Shown here piece after piece: positions 41,877 through 50,591 of a stretch of 64,000 nucleotides of DNA. How positions within the stretch are numbered: position 1 is the first letter of the stretch; every line of letters starts with the position of its first letter. Under the pieces are notes generated by a model. It saw only the letters and a program-made list of their open reading frames with translations. It was not told the DNA's origin and ran no database searches. Origin of the DNA: Lineus longissimus (Eukaryota; Nemertea; Pilidiophora; Heteronemertea; Lineidae). Both the position numbers and the translations under genes were made by a program. The stretch lies in NCBI RefSeq assembly GCF_910592395.1, contig NC_088311.1, forward strand, positions 14,818,501 through 14,882,500. The letters are read 5' to 3'.

Positions 41877-43016
41877 ATGAATAAATACATCTCATTAAAA
41901 GACTATTATTCTAGTGAGTGGAACAATGAGAATCTTAAAGGATACATTCGTCCTAGGGTTATGGATCGAGCAGAGCTCTCAGGACGAAGTCCGACTAGGA
42001 CAAAGTCCCGAGAGCAAAGCTCGACTGAGACAGGCAAAGTAGTCCTGCCAAGAATGAAAGAATATGACGTCAGTACCAACACTAATGCTCAATTCTGCCG
42101 TAATTGTAAAAGGTGGACACTTTTTGAGTATCAAAAAAACTTGAATTCAGCAAGGTACGCAGCTAAAACTGTGAAGTATCAATTCTGCACCAATTGCAAT
42201 TCGACTACTTACGACGATGATTTTAAAACTCTTGAGATCAATATTGACAACAAGACACGTTACTTTGACAGTATTCTAAGGAAACTTGGATGGAGTCGGC
42301 TGTCCGAATCGGCAGTTAAGTATTTAAAGGACTTTGTGGAAGGGTATTTACAGTGCTACTTTTCAAGTCACAGAAAATGTCTTAGTAAGCAGAGATATGA
42401 AAGTACTCTTCAGTCAGCCCTAAAAATGGGTATTAACACTCTCCCCTCTAAGTTATGTAACCAAGGGTTACATGGTGAAGCCATGCTTTTTAAATTTCAC
42501 TGTGGGGAATATGATTGGTTTCTTGCCATTGAATTTATTAACAGGGCAATTGGTAAACCGCAATTAACCGATGAGAATATCACTGACCTTAGACTAGTGT
42601 ACTATGCTTTCCTTAGATTTCTGCATTACTGTGGTGTGAAGGTCACCATTAACTACAAGGTATTTTTACACCAAGCCTTTAAAACGCTGAAAATTGATTA
42701 TGTAATATTTACACCTTTTTTAACCAACAAGGAGCGAGTAAATGATTTGGAGAGATTATGGTATGATTTCACTCAAAGTATTTTCTTCCAGAATTACAAG
42801 GTTGAGAAGGAATATGACCAGGATATTGACAAGCAGTTTGACGTTTTATTGGGTGCTAGTGCAGGTCGAGACATTAACTGCATCAGTAGTATTAAGTTTA
42901 CACCAGCCGGACTTCGTCCTGAGAGCATAGCTCGAGCCGGACTTCGTCCTGAGAGCATAGCTCGAGCCGGACTTCGTCCTGAGAGCATAGCTCGAGCTAG
43001 TGTTAAGATGCAATAA
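41877..43016 (+). CDS. Polinton protein with zinc-ribbon-like Cys pairs; palindrome insertions
   Basis: 379 residues. It starts MNKYISLKDYYSSEW; a palindromic module occupies residues about 30-50 (SGRSPTRTKSREQSS). Then FCRNCKRWTLFEY and FCTNCNSTTY form two CxxC pairs about 35 residues apart, suggesting a zinc ribbon. The remainder is helical (LHGEAMLFKFHCGEYDWFLA, NITDLRLVYYAFLRFL). The C-terminus ends in three perfect 30-bp tandem module units translated GLRPESIARA. I recognise the family as a recurrent Polinton gene without a known function. The modules lie at the poorly conserved N- and C-terminal parts, and the frame remains open through them. Confidence 0.75.
   Translation: MNKYISLKDYYSSEWNNENLKGYIRPRVMDRAELSGRSPTRTKSREQSSTETGKVVLPRMKEYDVSTNTNAQFCRNCKRWTLFEYQKNLNSARYAAKTVKYQFCTNCNSTTYDDDFKTLEINIDNKTRYFDSILRKLGWSRLSESAVKYLKDFVEGYLQCYFSSHRKCLSKQRYESTLQSALKMGINTLPSKLCNQGLHGEAMLFKFHCGEYDWFLAIEFINRAIGKPQLTDENITDLRLVYYAFLRFLHYCGVKVTINYKVFLHQAFKTLKIDYVIFTPFLTNKERVNDLERLWYDFTQSIFFQNYKVEKEYDQDIDKQFDVLLGASAGRDINCISSIKFTPAGLRPESIARAGLRPESIARAGLRPESIARASVKMQ
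41965..42024. repeat. Palindromic module (full unit)
   Basis: Four hairpins in a row, GAGC-AGA-GCTC, GGAC-GAA-GTCC, GGAC-AAA-GTCC, GAGC-AAA-GCTC, forming one larger 60-bp inverted repeat with centre GACTA. Translated SGRSPTRTKSREQSS. Confidence 0.93.
42905..42994. repeat. Three tandem 30-bp half modules
   Basis: Three identical 30-bp units AGCCGGACTTCGTCCTGAGA... each with GGAC-TTC-GTCC and GAGC-ATA-GCTC. Translated three times as GLRPESIARA. The only perfect tandem array of the module in the element. Confidence 0.95.
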
Positions 43017-43067
43017 AGTTGTGAAAACAGCATTTTGCACTTAACAGTCATTTTTCCATAATTTTAA

Positions 43068-43910
43068 ATGAATAATCAGCAAATGAATAGTCAGACATCT
43101 GCAGTGATTGAACAACAGATGAAACAGATTGGTGTTATGAGTCCTGAGAGCTTAGCTCGAGTTGGGGCTTCTAACCAACAGAACACTGGTAGTTACCAAC
43201 AAAACAGAACTAACTTTCAACAGAACTGCTCTACAAATCAACAAGTTTCAAACAAGCAGTTGAATAGTTCAAATTTAGTTACTCCTAGTCAGGGAATAGT
43301 TAATCCCAGTCAGGGAATAGTCAATTCTAGTTACCAACTAGGATTAACTAGCAATCAACAAGGTTCAAGTAACAATCAACAAAATTTGAACTATTTGACT
43401 GATAGTGGCCTTAAAGCCAAACAAGACTTAGAGATTCTAGTTGCAACTGGTAAAAGCAAGGATTTCCTTAATAAACAAATAACTTTTAATGACTTAGATA
43501 ATATGACTGAAAAAGAAATCTTAAAACATCATAGAATGTATGAAACAAAGATGGCTGCCAGACTTAATGATTCTTTGGGTAAGACAGTAATTAAAGCTTA
43601 CACTAAATTATCAAGGTGGTTATTACCAATAGATGATGAAGATAATCTTTATCATGATCTTAGAAATGATTATTTGATAACTAACGAGTTGGATAAATGG
43701 CTTGGATGGCTGAGTTTGAGAATGGGTCCATTAACTGCACTTGCTTCAACAACACTTATTACTTTAGGTCATTGTCATGAGGAATCATCTATGAATACAT
43801 CGAGTATGACTGCATCAAATATGAATACACCAAATATGACTGTCTCTGAATGTGACAAACCAATAGATGAAAGTCTAGATATCACAGGTAGTGATGACAA
43901 AGAAGACTAA
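43068..43910 (+). CDS. Polinton protein with N/Q-rich N-terminus
   Basis: 280 residues from an ATG preceded by TTAA. Residues 1-115 are Asn/Gln/Ser-rich with a partial palindromic module near residue 25 (SPESLARVG) and a duplicated SQGIVN phrase. Residues about 120-240 form a conserved helical domain (LNDSLGKTVIKAYTKLSRWL, ITNELDKWLGWLSLRMGPL) with a weak hydrophobic end. The tail repeats MNTSSMTASNMNTPNMT. It is recognised as a recurring Polinton protein of unknown function, possibly structural. Next gene starts 49 bp downstream on the same strand. Confidence 0.7.
   Translation: MNNQQMNSQTSAVIEQQMKQIGVMSPESLARVGASNQQNTGSYQQNRTNFQQNCSTNQQVSNKQLNSSNLVTPSQGIVNPSQGIVNSSYQLGLTSNQQGSSNNQQNLNYLTDSGLKAKQDLEILVATGKSKDFLNKQITFNDLDNMTEKEILKHHRMYETKMAARLNDSLGKTVIKAYTKLSRWLLPIDDEDNLYHDLRNDYLITNELDKWLGWLSLRMGPLTALASTTLITLGHCHEESSMNTSSMTASNMNTPNMTVSECDKPIDESLDITGSDDKED
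43141..43160. repeat. Palindromic module (fragment)
   Basis: GTCCTGAGAGCTTAGCTCGA with GAGC-TTA-GCTC; the GGAC arm is lost. Translated SPESLAR. Confidence 0.75.
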
Positions 43911-43958
43911 ATTAACCTGGTTATGAGAACATAGTTCGAATTAATTTGAGCAAGATAA

Positions 43959-44525
43959 ATGGAACTTGAAACTGTAACTGATACTACTCGAGCTATGCTC
44001 TCAGGACAAAGTCCGACTAGGACTACGTCAAGAGAACAAAGTTCGACTAAAGTTTCAGTGTCTAAGAAACCTCGATCAGAGAAACAATTAGCATGGTCTA
44101 GAGAACTGGGTAGAAGATCTAAGGAATTTAAGAGGAAAAAAAAGGATAAGACGACATTTAAAGTACAGGACTCCTCACCAAACAACAGAGTTGTGGAAAA
44201 GGAGGAAGAAGAATTAGAGGAAGAAGAACCACAATCTCAAAATACTGATGTATCACTGCGTGAATCTAGTAGTAATACTTATGTCTATGTACTAGGTTTA
44301 GGTGCCGTTATTTTAGCAGCATTCATTATGTTTAAGAAACTTCCTAAAAAAGTAAGTAAAGAGCAGCGATCAGGCTTGAATCGAGCTATGCTCTCAGGAC
44401 AAAGTCCTAATCGAACTTTGTTCTCTGGACAAAGTCCGAATGAAGCAGTCATGAAGGGATCAATTAACCCTCTTGTTAAACCTGTAGTTAAAGAGAAGAA
44501 ATGTACTATTCCTTTAATGGAATGA
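43959..44525 (+). CDS. Small single-pass membrane protein (Polinton accessory)
   Basis: 188 residues, ATG preceded by ATAA. A palindromic module fills residues about 11-30 (SGQSPTRTTSREQSS). A basic segment KPRSEKQLAWSRELGRRSK follows, then acidic stretches, one transmembrane helix (YVYVLGLGAVILAAFIMF) and a second module pair (SGQSPNRTLFSGQSP) in the C-terminal tail. The basic motif plus one TM helix recurs in Polintons. A virion membrane or core-linking role is inference. The 3' end overlaps the convergent minus-strand gene by 20 bp. Confidence 0.72.
   Translation: MELETVTDTTRAMLSGQSPTRTTSREQSSTKVSVSKKPRSEKQLAWSRELGRRSKEFKRKKKDKTTFKVQDSSPNNRVVEKEEEELEEEEPQSQNTDVSLRESSSNTYVYVLGLGAVILAAFIMFKKLPKKVSKEQRSGLNRAMLSGQSPNRTLFSGQSPNEAVMKGSINPLVKPVVKEKKCTIPLME
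43988..44046. repeat. Palindromic module (full unit)
   Basis: GAGC-TAT-GCTC, GGAC-AAA-GTCC, then a diverged GGACTACGTCA and GAAC-AAA-GTTC. Translated SGQSPTRTTSREQSS. Confidence 0.88.
44381..44440. repeat. Palindromic module (full unit, direct halves)
   Basis: GAGC-TAT-GCTC, GGAC-AAA-GTCC, GAAC-TTT-GTTC, GGAC-AAA-GTCC: here two halves are in direct instead of inverted order. Translated SGQSPNRTLFSGQSP. Confidence 0.9.
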
Positions 44526-45519
44526 TCTCATCAGGTGGTCGAGCAGAGCTCTCAGGACGAAGTCCGTCTAGGACAAAGGCCAGAGAGCAAAGCTCGATTC
44601 TTAACTCTAAAGAAACCTCTGTTCCTCTGAAATTAACTAGCTTACCATTCTCATCAGTGATTTCGAATTTTATGTGATTAGTACACTTATTTATCGTTTT
44701 CTTACAATTCGGTTCGTATCGCTGCATTTTTATTTGGTCACCATCTTCTACAGGTATGATGCAGAAAATGTTAGATGGTTTATTGTTGTAGAGGGTCTTA
44801 GCTTTGTCAACCAAATTAGCTTGCAGGAATAGATATTTCCTGTAAAAGTTGAGTGGTCTTGTGGAGTAGTATTTTCCTTTCTTGGTGAATTTAGTTTGCT
44901 TAAAGCCAAACCACTCATTCACCACTGTGAGCTGTTTTTCTTTCACCTCTCTTATGGTTTTGCTTATTTGAAAACCTTCTGTGTTTCTCTCAATCTTGAT
45001 TTTTTCATTTTTATCTAACTTGTCTACTTTCAGAGGGTACTCTTTATCCTCTGTAAGTTCAAGGGTTATGTAATTATTGTTATCACAGTAAATTTTCACA
45101 TGGCTTATTCCAATTTCTTTTATGTATTTTTGCCATACCTCACAAAACTCACTTAAACTAAAATGTCGAGAGTATGGAAATGTGTATTGAGTAATGGTGT
45201 CTTTAGTTGTGGTAGAATCATTTTCCAAATGCCGTTCGCAAATTTTCATGACTTCCTTTTCAAGTGTATCTGTTTCAAGTCCAGGAGCAAATAATGTCCT
45301 ACACCATAATTGTTTATCTAAGGGCTCATGTGTTGTAATTCTGGTTATTTCGACTAGAAATGAGAAAATCCTGACTCCCTCCGGTAGAAAATCACCTGTC
45401 CACCATGAATTGTAAAAGGTTATCGATTTCAAAGTAATGGATTTTATGTCTAATTGGTCTGTTAAGTAGTACTCAAATTTGGCTTCATTACATTCTTGTT
45501 CATTGATTATGAAGTCCAT
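44506..45519 (-). CDS. Penton/minor-capsid-like protein 1 (Polinton)
   Basis: 337 residues on minus, convergent with the gene before it and divergent from PolB. The C-terminal 60 residues show IKFEITDENGKLVNFRGTEV, the ending seen again in the 54930-54163 protein (IRLTDEKGDIIDLNGHNV), so the two are paralogues or share a domain. Such endings are typical of the minor capsid/penton-like proteins that accompany Polinton major capsid proteins. The N-terminal region (FDFIIN...YNSWWTG) appears beta-rich. A palindromic module is translated at the extreme C-terminus (SLAFVLDGLRPESSA), after the conserved end, lengthening the protein. Structural role inferred. Confidence 0.6.
   Translation of the reverse strand: MDFIINEQECNEAKFEYYLTDQLDIKSITLKSITFYNSWWTGDFLPEGVRIFSFLVEITRITTHEPLDKQLWCRTLFAPGLETDTLEKEVMKICERHLENDSTTTKDTITQYTFPYSRHFSLSEFCEVWQKYIKEIGISHVKIYCDNNNYITLELTEDKEYPLKVDKLDKNEKIKIERNTEGFQISKTIREVKEKQLTVVNEWFGFKQTKFTKKGKYYSTRPLNFYRKYLFLQANLVDKAKTLYNNKPSNIFCIIPVEDGDQIKMQRYEPNCKKTINKCTNHIKFEITDENGKLVNFRGTEVSLELRIELCSLAFVLDGLRPESSARPPDEIIPLKE
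44539..44597. repeat. Palindromic module (full unit)
   Basis: GAGC-AGA-GCTC, GGAC-GAA-GTCC, GGAC-AAA-GGCC (one stem mismatch), GAGC-AAA-GCTC. Read from the minus strand as the C-terminus of the 45519-44506 protein (FVLDGLRPESSA). Confidence 0.9.
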
Positions 45520-45575
45520 TTCTATTTAATTCAAGAGATTTATTGAATTTAATAAATTTTAATCTAATAAATAGA

Positions 45576-48500
45576 ATGACTGATAAGAATCAGAAAATAC
45601 TTTGCACTACATGTGACAAGTACATATCCTACAATAATATGGCTATTCACAGGAGAACCAAAGGTCACTTAAGTAAATTAAATCCGGATTATGTCCCTAT
45701 TGCTCAACCCCGAGCCCCATCACTGATCCCTAAAACTATGGATAAGAAACTTGCATTTGAGGAAAATGAGCTAGATGGCATAAAGAAAGTGAGTGGAATA
45801 GAAATAGTAAAACAATTTGGCAAGCCTGTAGTCACCATTAGTTTGAAGATTGACAGAGAAGCTAAACAAGTGTATGAATACAGAGATAAATTAGAGGAGG
45901 TATTATTTCAACTCAATGATTACCATCACAAAATTAGCATATCAGTATTTGCTCAGTTTGATCGACCTTTGGTCGAAGAGCAGAGCATTGATCGTCAGGG
46001 TGAAAGTGTAACCCGGACAAAGTCCCGAGAACAGAGTTCGACACACCCCATACAGTCTCCAATGGAAAGCATAATTTCAAGGAACCAGGCAATTTATGCC
46101 ATAACCAACCAGTTAAACTACATTAAGACACAGATTGAGGAAAGGTACTTTCAAGGTTCTGGACTTACTTTAAATAAAATAGAGTCTTGTAACATGACCA
46201 TCTGTTCTTACAAGAGGTGTAAAGGTGGTCATTACACTAAATTACCATTTAAAACAAAAGCAGTAATAAATGTGGAATCAAATGACAATAAATGTTTTCT
46301 CTGGTCTTTATTGGCCGCTAAATATCTAAAAGAAAATCCAGAGACGGACTTTGTCCTGAGGGCAGAGCTCGAGAGTACATTCAATATCACTACCGATATG
46401 CTAGAAATGACTTCGTCACGAGAACAGAGTTCGAAAACTACTGATATCAAAATCAAATCATTTCCTGTATGTATTCAAAAGGATATCCCTAAGATAGAGA
46501 GTGATAATAATCTCAAAATTAATGTGTTCAAGTTAGAGAACGAATGGGCTAAAAGCACCTGTGAGGCAAAACTAGAACCTCTCTACCTGTCCAAGAATTA
46601 TGATGATGATGATGATTTCATCGATCTGCTCTATTTCAAGGACCATTTCATGTACATAAGAGACATCAATCTTTTCTTCAGGACACTAGCTCATAGAGTG
46701 TATCTTTGCAGGAGATGCATGAATTACTTTTACAGGAAGTCAACACTAGATAAACATAAAAAGAAATGTGGAGAACACGATTACTGTAAGATTACTTTGC
46801 CTCCACCTAACAGTAAATGGTCACAAATTAAATTTGAAAAACACTCATTCAAAAATAGAGTTCCGTTTGTTATCTATGCTGATTTCGAAGCGATAAGCAC
46901 AACAGTCAATGATAACTCGAGCTCTGCTCTCACAACTCAGACAGATACCACTGTTACCACTAAAAAACTTTTTAAACAAAATGCATCAGCTGTTGGTGTT
47001 TATGTTCACTCAGACTACACACACCTTTACAGTAGCCAGTATGTGTCTCACAGGGGTGCTGATGTTGTAGATGTGTTCTGTAATTGGTTAATCAGGATGG
47101 AAGAACAATTATCTAATTTATTGAACTGTAACTTTCCTCTAACAATGACAGATGAAGACTGGCATAAATATCAATTAGAAACACATTGTTACTATTGTAA
47201 TCAACCTTTGGGATATGACAAGGTCAAGGATCATGATCACTACTGTGGTAGATATCGAGGTGCTGCTCACAACTCGTGTAATTTGAATGAAAAGAAAGCT
47301 ATGTTTGTTCCAGTGTTTTTTCACAATCTCAGTAATTACGATTCTCACTTATTTATTAAAGAATTAATGAATAAGCTACCGAAGTACAAGAAACTGAAAA
47401 TACTTGCCAAAACATCAGAGGAATACATCTCATTTCAGTTCGGTTGTTTCAGGTTTTTGGACTCGTACAGATTCCTGCAGTCCAGTTTAGACAACATAAC
47501 CAAATCAATGTTGGATGATGATTTTAAAATTACCAGACAGCTGTTCCCAAATACCACTGACTTTAAGCTATTGAGGAAGAAGGGTTCAGTACCTTACTCT
47601 TTTTACACATCACATGAAAGCTACAATGTTACTTACCTAGAAAAGTCTATGTTTTTTGACGAATTGAAAAATGAAATGGCACCTGATTCTGCCTATGATG
47701 AGGCTAAGGTAATATGGGATCATTTCAAGATCAGGAATCACGGTGAGTTCATTGACCTCTACCTCAAAACTGATGTGATCCTTTTAGCTGATTTATTTGA
47801 GAAATTCAGGGATGTCAATTTGAACTACTTTCAGATAGATCCATGTCACTGTTACTCGGCACCAGGCCTAACCTGGCAAGCTGGTTTGAAGTACACAGGA
47901 ATAAACCTAGAACTACTGACTGATACCAACATCTTACTTACTTTTGAGAAAGCAATACGAGGTGGAATTTCGGGTGTTATGGGAACAAGACATGTCAAGG
48001 CAGATGAACACCACAAACTACTCTATGTAGACGCAAATAATCTCTACGGCTGGTCCATGATGGAACCTCAACCCTATGGTAGTTTTGAAATGATAGATAT
48101 TGATCCACTTAACATGAATGTTATCAGTAAAGAGCAGATTATGGCAATTCCAAGTGATAGTGAGGTAGGGTATTTCTTAGAGGTGGATTTGGAGTATCCA
48201 GGAAATATTAAATTTAAGTCAAGGAACTTTCCATTCTGTCCCGAATCTCTCTTTATTGAAGATGATGAATTAAGTCCTTACCAGAGAGAGTTACTGGGCG
48301 ATGATAAAAGATCAAATGTAGAGAAACTAATACTAACACAAAAGGATAAAACTAATTACATAGTGCATTACAGAATGCTACAATTTTACCTCAAGCACGG
48401 AATGGTACTTAAGAGGGTTCATTCAGTGATAAGCTTTAAACAATCAAAGTGGTTAGCACCATACATTGATTTTAACACTAAAAGACGTATGGATTCTAAG

Positions 48501-49328
48501 ACTGATTTTGAGAAAGACTATTTTAAGCTCATGAATAATGCGTTCTACGGAAAGACCTGTGAGAATGTAAGGAACAGGGTTGAAATTGAATTTGTATCGG
48601 ACGGGGAGAGAGCCAGGAATGTAATGGCCAATCCCAGGTTTTCATCGATATGCGTATTTGACGAACATAATGCTGCTATTAGCATGAGGAAAACATCAAT
48701 GAAATTCAACAAACCAATCTACATAGGAGCTTCAGTACTTGAATTGTCTAAATTATTAATGTATGAATTCTATTATGAAGTTCTTCAACCGTACTTTGGT
48801 GAGAAAAATATTGAACTACTGTATCTAGATACAGATTCCTTTGTACTTAACATTAATACTGATGACTTAACTAAAGACTTAAAGGAGTTTAAACACTATT
48901 TTGACTTCAGTAATTATCCAAAAGATCATACACTCTATGACACCAGTAAGAAGAAGGTACCAGGCTACTTTAAGGATGAGCTAGGAGGAGTAGAGATGAC
49001 TGAATTCATTGCCCTGAGAAGTAAGATGTACGCTTACAGAACAAAAGATTACGATTCTAAGAAATTGAAGGGTATTGCCAAGAATGTAGTAAGGAGAAAT
49101 ATCTCATTTGATGACTATGTTGATTGTCTTGAAAAGAGTAGGTCATTTTACCACAAGATGAGACACTTAAGATCAGATAAACACCAAATCTATTTGGAAG
49201 AAGTTGACAAAAAAAGCCTCAGTCCTTTTGATGACAAGAGGTTCATACTTGAAGATGGAATAAGCACCTTACCATTTGGAATGTATTATGAAGGCTACAT
49301 AGATAACAGCGATTCAAACTTCGCTTGA
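45576..49328 (+). CDS. polB: Protein-primed family B DNA polymerase (PolB)
   Basis: 1,250 residues from ATG 45,576. The N-terminus has a C2H2-like finger (residue 10, CTTCDKYISYNNMAIHRRTK), a second near 385 (CRRCMNYFYRKSTLDKHK) and an HNH-like Cys/His cluster at about 538-570 (CYYCNQPLGYDKVKDHDH). 3'-5' exonuclease: ExoI VIYADFEA (about 433), ExoII HNLSNYDSHLF (583), ExoIII YLKTDVILLADLF (729). Polymerase: motif A DANNLYGWSM (819), B KLMNNAFYGKTCENV (985), C YLDTDSF (1084). All catalytic acidic residues are present. It would replicate the element by protein priming from the TIRs. Four palindromic modules are translated between residues about 130 and 455, all in linkers and none in a conserved motif. 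The frame is intact. Confidence 0.95.
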   Translation: MTDKNQKILCTTCDKYISYNNMAIHRRTKGHLSKLNPDYVPIAQPRAPSLIPKTMDKKLAFEENELDGIKKVSGIEIVKQFGKPVVTISLKIDREAKQVYEYRDKLEEVLFQLNDYHHKISISVFAQFDRPLVEEQSIDRQGESVTRTKSREQSSTHPIQSPMESIISRNQAIYAITNQLNYIKTQIEERYFQGSGLTLNKIESCNMTICSYKRCKGGHYTKLPFKTKAVINVESNDNKCFLWSLLAAKYLKENPETDFVLRAELESTFNITTDMLEMTSSREQSSKTTDIKIKSFPVCIQKDIPKIESDNNLKINVFKLENEWAKSTCEAKLEPLYLSKNYDDDDDFIDLLYFKDHFMYIRDINLFFRTLAHRVYLCRRCMNYFYRKSTLDKHKKKCGEHDYCKITLPPPNSKWSQIKFEKHSFKNRVPFVIYADFEAISTTVNDNSSSALTTQTDTTVTTKKLFKQNASAVGVYVHSDYTHLYSSQYVSHRGADVVDVFCNWLIRMEEQLSNLLNCNFPLTMTDEDWHKYQLETHCYYCNQPLGYDKVKDHDHYCGRYRGAAHNSCNLNEKKAMFVPVFFHNLSNYDSHLFIKELMNKLPKYKKLKILAKTSEEYISFQFGCFRFLDSYRFLQSSLDNITKSMLDDDFKITRQLFPNTTDFKLLRKKGSVPYSFYTSHESYNVTYLEKSMFFDELKNEMAPDSAYDEAKVIWDHFKIRNHGEFIDLYLKTDVILLADLFEKFRDVNLNYFQIDPCHCYSAPGLTWQAGLKYTGINLELLTDTNILLTFEKAIRGGISGVMGTRHVKADEHHKLLYVDANNLYGWSMMEPQPYGSFEMIDIDPLNMNVISKEQIMAIPSDSEVGYFLEVDLEYPGNIKFKSRNFPFCPESLFIEDDELSPYQRELLGDDKRSNVEKLILTQKDKTNYIVHYRMLQFYLKHGMVLKRVHSVISFKQSKWLAPYIDFNTKRRMDSKTDFEKDYFKLMNNAFYGKTCENVRNRVEIEFVSDGERARNVMANPRFSSICVFDEHNAAISMRKTSMKFNKPIYIGASVLELSKLLMYEFYYEVLQPYFGEKNIELLYLDTDSFVLNINTDDLTKDLKEFKHYFDFSNYPKDHTLYDTSKKKVPGYFKDELGGVEMTEFIALRSKMYAYRTKDYDSKKLKGIAKNVVRRNISFDDYVDCLEKSRSFYHKMRHLRSDKHQIYLEEVDKKSLSPFDDKRFILEDGISTLPFGMYYEGYIDNSDSNFA
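45962..46042. repeat. Palindromic module (diverged) in PolB
   Basis: A TCGACC-TTT-GGTCGA hairpin, then GAGC-AGA-GC, and at the right end CGGACAAAGTCCCG and GAAC-AGA-GTTC. Translated in frame at PolB residues about 130-156 (SVTRTKSREQSS). Confidence 0.8.
46346..46434. repeat. Two palindromic half modules in PolB
   Basis: 46346-46372: GGAC-TTT-GTCC, GGGC-AGA-GCTC (DFVLRAELE). 46409-46434: GAC-TTC-GTC, GAAC-AGA-GTTC (TSSREQSS). They lie 36 bp apart, read in frame but in different frames of the module. Confidence 0.85.
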
Positions 49329-49330
49329 GT

Positions 49331-49420
49331 CCGACTACGTCCTGAGAGCATAGCTCGAGTTGCAAAAATCATTATTCGGACTTTCTCCTAGTCGAGCTTT
49401 GACCTGAGAGCAGAGCTCGA
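49331..49420. repeat. Palindromic modules after PolB stop
   Basis: 49331-49358 (GAC-TAC-GTC, GAGC-ATA-GCTC) and 49376-49420 (GGACTTTCTCC, GAGCTTTGACC, GAGC-AGA-GCTC), non-coding and with more stem mismatches than the in-gene copies. Confidence 0.8.
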
Positions 49421-49537
49421 TTAAACTAATGAATAGGGTGGTGCTGATGGTAGTGTTACTTGGTGAAATTCATCCCTAACATCAAAGTAATGATAATAGT
49501 GATAGTGATACACCACATTAGGATTAGGACTATTTAG

Positions 49538-49624
49538 TCGAACTTTGTTCTCTGGACTTTGTCCTAGTCCGACTTCGTCTTGAGAGCATAGCTCGAGTCG
49601 AACTTTGTTCTCTGGACGTAGTCC
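49538..49624. repeat. Palindromic module array (about 1.5 units)
   Basis: GAAC-TTT-GTTC, GGAC-TTT-GTCC, CCGACTTCGTC, GAGC-ATA-GCTC, GAAC-TTT-GTTC, GGAC-GTA-GTCC in succession, intergenic. Confidence 0.9.
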
Positions 49625-49638
49625 GGGTCCTGTTTGAT

Positions 49639-50298
49639 TTACTGAACTTTTAGTTTTTCTAGCATCTCTGTCTGTGCTAGTTTTTTTCCTTCTTCTAAAA
49701 AAGTCTTCTTTAAAGACTCTACATCAACAGCTGAACTTGCCTCCCTTTGTTTTTTCCTAATGGCATTTTTCATCGAAATGTATTTCTCCTTCTCCTTGAG
49801 AATCAAAGTAAACTCATCTGTAGATATGTGAGAATCGGTTAAGGCTTTACTAACCAAATCATTGATTGTGTTCAGTTTTGAAATTGCCAACATTCTGATA
49901 TTCTCATGCTTTTCAATTTTCCTTAGAATATTCTTTTTCTCCCAGCCTAAGGCTGATGAAATAATGGCACTACCTATTGTTACGCCACCCAAAGCTAAGC
50001 CTATCGGTGCCGTGATGACACCAGCTAGAGCGGAAACACCAACAGATCCGGCTGCTACGCTAGTTAAATTAAGGAAGTGGCTAATGCCAGTAATTACGCT
50101 AAATGCTTTTTTGTACTTTGAAAATATCTTTCTTCTAAATTCAATCTCGCTTTCTAAGAAACTCTTAACCTCACATATTTGTTGTAGTCTGAAAGCCTGA
50201 GGGTTACTTTCTGTATGCTTTTCAGACCTTTCATAGTTCAATTGACTTTCAGAGTTTAAATTACTTAAATCTGGATAAACCTTATTGTCTCCATCCAT
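49639..50298 (-). CDS. Polinton protein with Gly/Ala-rich hydrophobic core and coiled coil
   Basis: 219 residues, start ATG preceded by TTAA. Residues about 1-60 are polar, then a helix-hydrophobic block (FLNLTSVAAGSVGVSALAGV, ITAPIGLALGGVTIGSAIIS) resembling a two-helix membrane hairpin. A coiled-coil, Lys/Glu-rich C-terminus follows (LRKIEKHENIRMLAISKLNT). Similar proteins recur in Polintons and other invertebrate repeats. The function is unknown; membrane association is inferred from hydrophobicity. No palindromic module is inside it. Confidence 0.7.
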   Translation of the reverse strand: MDGDNKVYPDLSNLNSESQLNYERSEKHTESNPQAFRLQQICEVKSFLESEIEFRRKIFSKYKKAFSVITGISHFLNLTSVAAGSVGVSALAGVITAPIGLALGGVTIGSAIISSALGWEKKNILRKIEKHENIRMLAISKLNTINDLVSKALTDSHISTDEFTLILKEKEKYISMKNAIRKKQREASSAVDVESLKKTFLEEGKKLAQTEMLEKLKVQ

Positions 50299-50302
50299 TT
50301 AA

Positions 50303-50572
50303 TTAGTGGGAATAACTAGAATCAGTTGTTCTGTCATTTCTAGTGTTTAGTGTTGATCCTACAGACACTACAGGTTTTTGTTGTACATTAAATTTTAAAG
50401 GTTTTTCTGACCCAACAGGTTTTTCTGTCCCAGCAGGCACAGCAGGTTTTAAAGGTTTTTCGGGACCAGGCTCCAACTTTGACTCTACTTCTGCCTCTAA
50501 TTCTCTATGAAATCGTTCTAATCTTTCTTTCCAATTACGTGGTCGTTTTGTGTAACCCCAAGTTCTATTTAT
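50303..50572 (-). pseudogene. Short basic/proline-rich Polinton ORF without ATG
   Basis: An open frame of 89 codons on minus, reading NRTWGYTKRPRNWKERLERF, a Glu-rich helix, then Pro/Lys repeats (GPEKPLKPAVPAG and similar), and ending at a TAA just before the next gene's start. The frame opens directly after a stop with ATA AAT AGA ACT where a start would be expected, so the ATG may be mutated to ATA. The amino-acid composition and position between two Polinton genes support it being a real, possibly start-less gene. Function unknown. Confidence 0.5.
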
Positions 50573-50591
50573 TTAATTAAGTAAAATAAAA

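Larger units (their letters stand above)
49329..49638. other. Convergent intergenic region with palindromic modules
   Basis: About 310 bp between the stop of PolB and the stop of the minus-strand gene. It holds three module blocks (49331-49358, 49376-49420, 49538-49624) plus a GATAATAGTGATAGTGATA stretch. No gene. Confidence 0.75.
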
